NCBI GenBank assembly: GCA_030268105.1
Contig: BSDZ01000089.1
Coordinates: 2,356,001 to 2,420,000 of the forward strand
Length of the DNA: 64,000 nucleotides
From: Volvox africanus
Taxonomy: Eukaryota; Chlorophyta; Chlorophyceae; Chlamydomonadales; Volvocaceae
Direction: 5' to 3'
Part shown: positions 58,979-64,000 of the stretch, in pieces
Position numbering within the stretch: position 1 is the first letter of the stretch
Layout: every line of letters begins with the position of its first letter
Position numbers and translations under genes: made by a program
The notes under the pieces: model-generated
Database searches by the model: none
Seen by the model: the letters and a program-made list of their open reading frames with translations, nothing else
What the model was told of the DNA's origin: nothing

Positions 58979-61900
58979 ATGTACTCTCAAAAGTCTTCGT
59001 CCTCGGGCCATACTAGATGCTTTTTCTCAAGGCTACAACTTCGTCACACCCGTTCGCGGCCGCTCTTTCGTCCTGTACTTTGCAAGTTCTCCCCGAGTTA
59101 CGGCAAGATAGGAAATGGGCATGATCAGGCAGAAGGCCTGAACAACTTCAAGCTGGCCGGCTCCGCGGCATCGTCCAACTCACTATGGCCAAAGCGCCAG
59201 CAACGGCTGCACACTCGGTGCGCCTGCGGGCAGCGAGGTGGCAAATCCCCCGAGTTACATGACGACGCTGTCAGCACTGCTTTGGCTGCTGACCCGCTAG
59301 ATAGTGCCGCTGGTCCTCCTGTTGGTCATGGTGAAGGCCATGCTCTCACTGATCTAACCGATGACCGGGCAGCATCAGGTGGAAGAGCAACCATATCATC
59401 CACAGCAGGAGCTGCAGCAGTAGATGCTGTCGCCTCTAGCGACTCCACCATCGCCCAGCCAGAGCCATTCCTGAGCCGCAGGCGTGCCCTCCATCTCACC
59501 GCTATGTTGATCATGACCTTGCTCCCGTTACCAGTCCCGGTGGTTACGGAGCCTTCATGCACCAGGACCAGGACCCAGGGGGGCCTGCTCCTGGCGCCGA
59601 GCCTGGTTGGCGCACCATCGGCGGCGGCGGCGATGGCACCACTGACCAATGTGGAGCCTCAGCCGGTGAGAGCCGCGGCGGAGGGGGAGTTACCTGCAGA
59701 GGTGGTACTGGTCAGGGGTTGGTTAGGGTTTCGTCGCCCAGGACATGCGCTGTAAGTAGGCGGGCCAGTCTTGTCACCGAAAGGTTGCGTCACCTGCCGA
59801 GGAACGCAGCACTCGTTTTGCTGCCCATGTCCCTTCGCCCTTACTAAGGATCATCATATCATGCACGTACATATACCGCTACATATGCACGTGCGAATAT
59901 GTCCCAACACTGCCATATGCCTACGCCCATCCTTCCGTCTTCTCCTCCATCTGCCCGCACTTGGCAACTCACAAACTGAACCCGATGCTGTTAAACTCCC
60001 TAATACAATTCTCATGGCGTCTGTTGGATGCGTATATTGTTTTATCACCCTGACGCCCCGGTTCCTCAGCAGTGAAGCTCATAATACGGCGTTCCCTTCA
60101 TTGCTTCCTACCTCGGCACTTGCTTCCCAAACACCCACCAGTTTGCATGTGCGTCCAACAACCACAGAGCTCGAGGGCCTTGGGTGCAGGAGGGATCTTT
60201 TGTTACGTGTCTGCCGAGCCGCCGGACGGGATGGGGTCTGCATTGCCAGCCCCCTCCCCGCTGCACTTCCGCACTCTGGCGGCTGCGGCGGCGACGTGTC
60301 CCTCGGGAGGTGTGGTGCTGGTGGTGGCGGGAAGGTGGGCACAGATCGCGTTAGACATGATGGCCGTAGAAGCGGAATCTGTAGTGCGGCCCATCCCCAC
60401 CCCCTTGCTTTCAATTCACACCCCACCACCCTCAGGTACAGAGAGAGGTTGCAGCTGTCGCAGCCAGTGACCCTGCGAGCATGGCCCAACGTGAGAAAGG
60501 CCTGGAAAGGGCTGGAAATGAGAATTGGGTGGTGGGGAAATGTTGTGCGACATGTTCCCTGTGCCTTCTATCTATCCCCATGAAGCGCAACCAGCATCTG
60601 CACGTTCTTGCCTTTGCGCGAATTCACGTTCCTTTCGTGGTTGGCGCCCCTCGTCATTGTGTCGGCTGCCACCTGCCCTCACCCCTGTGGGATGCAGGGT
60701 GCTCGAGTGGAGGTGGTGTGGGAGACTTCGGAGCCGTATCAGAGCACTTTGGAGGTCAACGCTCCTGCCGCTGGTCGTGGCGAGGTCGTGGTCGAGGTGC
60801 GTTAGGTCTCCTTGCCGAAGAGTATAGGCGAGGTCAGGAAGGAGCTGCTTCGCTGCAGAGCCTCTTATTGGCGAGGCCTGTGGCAAGGCCTGGCAGGAGG
60901 ATGCGGCTAAATTTCCCTACGCACCCTCCAGCCGCTCCAGTCCCACCCCTCCCACGTGGGCCGCCTCCTTACCCTATTGCCGCCCACTGGCCATATGCAT
61001 CGCTGCGTCCCACAGGGCATTTCGATACGGCACTCGTCCAAATCGGTGGCGAACAACTACGGGGTATACATCCGGGTGAGGCCCACTTTGAAGGCTAAGT
61101 CAAATCGACTGAAATTCTCATACTGCATGATCCGGGGGGGGGGATTAGGGGTGAAGAAGACTAGTGCTGCCTAAAAGCAAAACGCGCGCCGGGCGATGAA
61201 GGCGCTCTCTCCCTTTTTTCCCACAACCATTTGTCTTAGCCTAGGAGGTTTATAGGTGGACACCAAGGCCCGGTCTGTGGCCTGCGTCTTTTTGCTTCCG
61301 TTACTCTGTCTCTTATTCTGCCGCCCGATTCCCGTTTCTTGTGCAAGGTGCCCTGACAGTGCTCCTCCTGCAACTCCAGCTGATGCTAATGGCTGCCTCA
61401 TCGCCCGGAATGACTCCTATCTGGTAATGCAGGGCGGCTCCCCCCGGTTGGTGGATTGTGACATCAGCAGCGCCACAGGAGCAGGGGTTGGGATCGAGGG
61501 GGCCAACCCGCAGGTGAGCTTGTGCGTTCGTCGTTCACGAGTCGCTTTTCGACTGAATCTGTCGAGTGGCCATTTGATTCACGTAACATGAGGGGACCTG
61601 CCTTTTTACCGGAACCTGCCTGCTTAGTCTAACGCTTGCGTATTCAGAAGTGACGACGAGTTATCGATGAGGTACAAATACAGCAACAGAAACAGCGGAG
61701 CAGTATATGGGTGAAGGAAAGCACGTGGGTGGGTTGAATGGATCATAGGGTTATCAGGATAGGTGATGTTATGATTTGGAGTTGTGGGCATGGCTGTAAT
61801 GGGCCGAGGGCGGCTGGTGCACTAATTGTCCCTTACCCGTGCCTCACGTCCCCCTTCTGTACGGTAGCTGGTTGGCTGCCGTATCCACGATTGCGCCCGG

Positions 61901-63667
61901 CAAGGCATCGCCGTGTTCGGCTCCTCCTACGATTTTGGTCTGGATCCTGCCGTTGACCCGGGGCTGATGTACGGCATGACGGGAGGTCTTATACGGGTGT
62001 GTAGCTGCTGAACTTGCCGTCGATAGCAATGCATTCAGACCTGCGCTGCTGCCTTGCGACTGCTTTCTTTCCTGCTTGCTTACCCGAGAGTGCTCCAACC
62101 GGAAAGTCCCCCCCTTGTTTTCATCCTAAGTACCTGACCAGTGAGCTCCAGCTGCACAGGGTACAGCAGAGAAGGCCCAAACGGTCTCAACGGTATCCTC
62201 GCTGCGGGCGGCAGCTGTCTTCCATGCGAAAAGCGGCACGTTAAATATAATATACATACAAACATAATATGGAGACACAGGGACGTGGGCCCGATATGGC
62301 GAGTGGATGCTGTGCATATCTCATATCCGGATGTCTCACGCACTGCACACAGTGGCAATACTGCTTCCGATGTTACGAAATCAGTGTCCGCATCCCCCCT
62401 CTGCGCACGCCCGCGACGTCCATCCGTCGCTGCGATCCACAACCCTCTCCGACCCCGCTGGGCGCACATGAGCGCACTGAACTCCGGCTGAGGCCGGCCG
62501 GCACCGAGGGCCAACGACACGCCTGACAAACAACACGCCAGCTGTGCCTGACTCGGTTTGGTCCCCACCCGGTCCCTCCCTACCTCCACACATCCTCAGC
62601 TGTTTTAGGACCCAGCTTATCCAATTCGTTCTCCCCGTCTGCAAAACCTAGGACTGCGATATATACGGCAACAAGCTGGACGGGGTGCTGGTGCGTAGCG
62701 GGGCTTCTCCCGATCTGTTGGTGAGAAGGAAAGGGAAAGGGCTCACAAGGGGAGGTCTGCCCTGTGGGAGGGAGCGTCTGGGTTGCCTCTTTTGGAAGCC
62801 GCCAGCTCCAGCTCCAGCTCCTGTTTCGCGCCACCCGTCCCCCCATATGACAATCGGTCGTACAAAGCGTGGCAACAATACCACGGTGCCCCACTTCTCG
62901 ACTGAGGGGCTCACGGATGCTCGCCGGAATACACGACCTGAAATAAGTGTGTATGTGTGACCTTTTTCGGCTCTCCACCTTGGCTTTCCTCAGGACAACC
63001 TGATTCACAACAACGCCGGCTTCGGGGCGAATCTGCAGGTGGGCTCCGAGGGTTAAAGGAGAAGGCCCAGGGGCAACTGGCAGTTATCACTGCCGCGGTG
63101 ATAATACCAAGCCACACCACGAAAGGCACATGGCGACACGAAACTATAAAGGAACGCGCGTTAGGTCTGCATAGGAGGAAAGGGGGGCGCCTCTGCCTGT
63201 AGTAGAGCCTGGTCCCCCCCACCCGCATGCAATTGCCTGCCGCAGTGCACTTAGTGGCCCCTGCGGAGGTATTTTTGCCTTGGTAGCTCCGTGTGTCCTG
63301 TCTTAATAAAGAATGGGATTAACAATGTATGCGAACAAGAGCTCAAGGGCTGGAGTCGGAAGGGAGCAGAGGGTGCCTCAGAACTCTCCCGTGAATCAGC
63401 GAACCTGTATGCATAGTGAGGGCGGACGGGGCAGAAGGTGCCGCGGGAAGCAAGGTGAGGGACGAGAGGGGTTCATGTAGCGCCTATCACCCTACACGTA
63501 CCGACCACCACCCGACCGCCGCATTGTAGGACTGTTCCGGGCGTTACGAGCACAACACCGTGTACGACAACGCGCGTGGCTCAGTGGCGGTCAGTGCGCT
63601 ATTCGACTTGGACCCGGGAGACCTCGCGGGCAGTAACAGCCTGAGGGGGCTGATGCGGAGGTTGTGA
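58979..63667 (+). CDS. Parallel beta-helix repeat protein with plastid/thylakoid-lumen-type leader
   Basis: The first exon (58979 to about 59730) starts MYSQKSSSSGHTRCFFSRLQ, Ser/Arg-rich and nearly free of acidic residues like a transit peptide. Later comes LSRRRALHLTAMLIMTLLPL followed by PVPVV, a twin-arginine then hydrophobic core as in thylakoid Tat signals, with an Ala-rich possible cleavage region (SAAAAMAPL). Exons with fitting phases follow: one ending at 60334 (GGVVLVVAGR), 60436-60490 (YRERLQLSQPVTLRAWPN), 60698-60796, 61016-61075 (GISIRHSSKSVANNYGVYIR), 61256-61513 (SPRLVDCDISSATGAGVGIE), 61868-61996 (LVGCRIHDCARQGIAVFGSS), about 62150-62230 (GPNGLNGILAAGG), 62652-62720 (DCDIYGNKLDGVLVRSGASP), 62994-63038 (DNLIHNNAGFGAN) and 63530-63667. 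The repeated DC-x-I-x-N-x-x-x-GV-V pattern is that of right-handed beta-helix (NosD/FBXO11/SHCBP1-type) repeats. No catalytic site was identified. Confidence 0.82.
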
Positions 63668-64000
63668 CAGCGTTTTATTGCCCATGACCAGGTTACTTTC
63701 TCCAGCACTCGGGGACGGAGGAAGCCGAGAAGGCGTAGTGGAGTAGAAGTTTTCGGTAATCCAACGTCGCTTTGCCCTCCTCTATGTCGGTATTGCGCTG
63801 CCATTGAGATCCGTCACTCACCTCCTTCCTGGCTACCTACCTACCCCCTTTTTGCCTTTGTCTCACTGGGAGGGGTACTGGCGCTGTCGAAGCTGGCTGG
63901 TGCGGGTGCTGCTGGTATTTGCCGTGGTACGAGCGGCGCACAGCGGACCTGTCTGAAAGCAGCAGTAAAGCGCCACTCGTACGCAAAGCCGTAAGCTAAC
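63668..64000. other. Downstream flank of the beta-helix gene
   Basis: Short open frames only. No TGTAA was seen here on the plus strand, so the polyadenylation signal of the beta-helix gene may lie beyond the window or be a variant. Confidence 0.5.

Noticed and set aside
1..64000. tRNA and rRNA genes
   Set aside because: No cloverleaf with a T-arm consensus and no rRNA core motif was noticed by eye; a covariance-model search would be decisive.

Overview
The window is nuclear DNA from an intron-rich eukaryote, most likely a green alga (Chlorophyta). Four things point that way: conserved eukaryotic nuclear genes broken into many short exons with GT-AG introns; proteins that look plastid-targeted; a YbeY-HAD fusion of the type known from plants and green algae; and TGTAA, the usual green-algal polyadenylation signal, 123-135 bases after the stops of two genes. 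The species cannot be named from the sequence alone. Gene models below were built by eye from reading frame, splice sites and intron phase.

Layout, left to right. About 0.5-1.9 kb (minus): 5' part of a TIM21-like mitochondrial import subunit whose 3' end lies off the window. 2.5-2.9 kb (minus): 3' exons of a tail-anchored SNARE-like (Sec20-like) protein. 3.6-6.2 kb: two direct copies of a ~130-bp repeat; the second forms part of a membrane-protein exon followed, after a frame break, by an acidic tail. 7.4-9.1 kb (minus): complete RNA polymerase subunit RPB5. 9.5-27.0 kb (plus): complete SPT6 elongation factor in roughly 36 exons, divergent from RPB5. 28.7-35.7 kb (minus): complete YbeY-HAD fusion gene in ten exons with consistent phases, 848 residues. 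35.9-37.3 kb (plus): complete three-exon isochorismatase-family hydrolase, divergent from YbeY-HAD across only 204 bp. 41.1-45.5 kb (plus): a long low-complexity open frame and downstream coiled-coil, glutamine-rich exons. 48.4-49.2 kb (minus): 3' exons of an unrecognised gene. 49.7-52.1 kb: AT-rich, apparently non-coding, with a perfect 32-bp hairpin. 52.3-56.9 kb (plus): a MATE-family transporter with a one-base reading-frame break. 59.0-63.7 kb (plus): a right-handed parallel beta-helix protein with an N-terminus that looks like a transit peptide plus a twin-arginine thylakoid-lumen signal.

The genes do not form one pathway. RPB5 and SPT6 both serve RNA polymerase II transcription and lie head to head. 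TIM21 is mitochondrial. YbeY-HAD, and perhaps the MATE and beta-helix proteins, are probably plastid proteins. No CRISPR array, phage, complete transposon or tRNA/rRNA gene was recognised.
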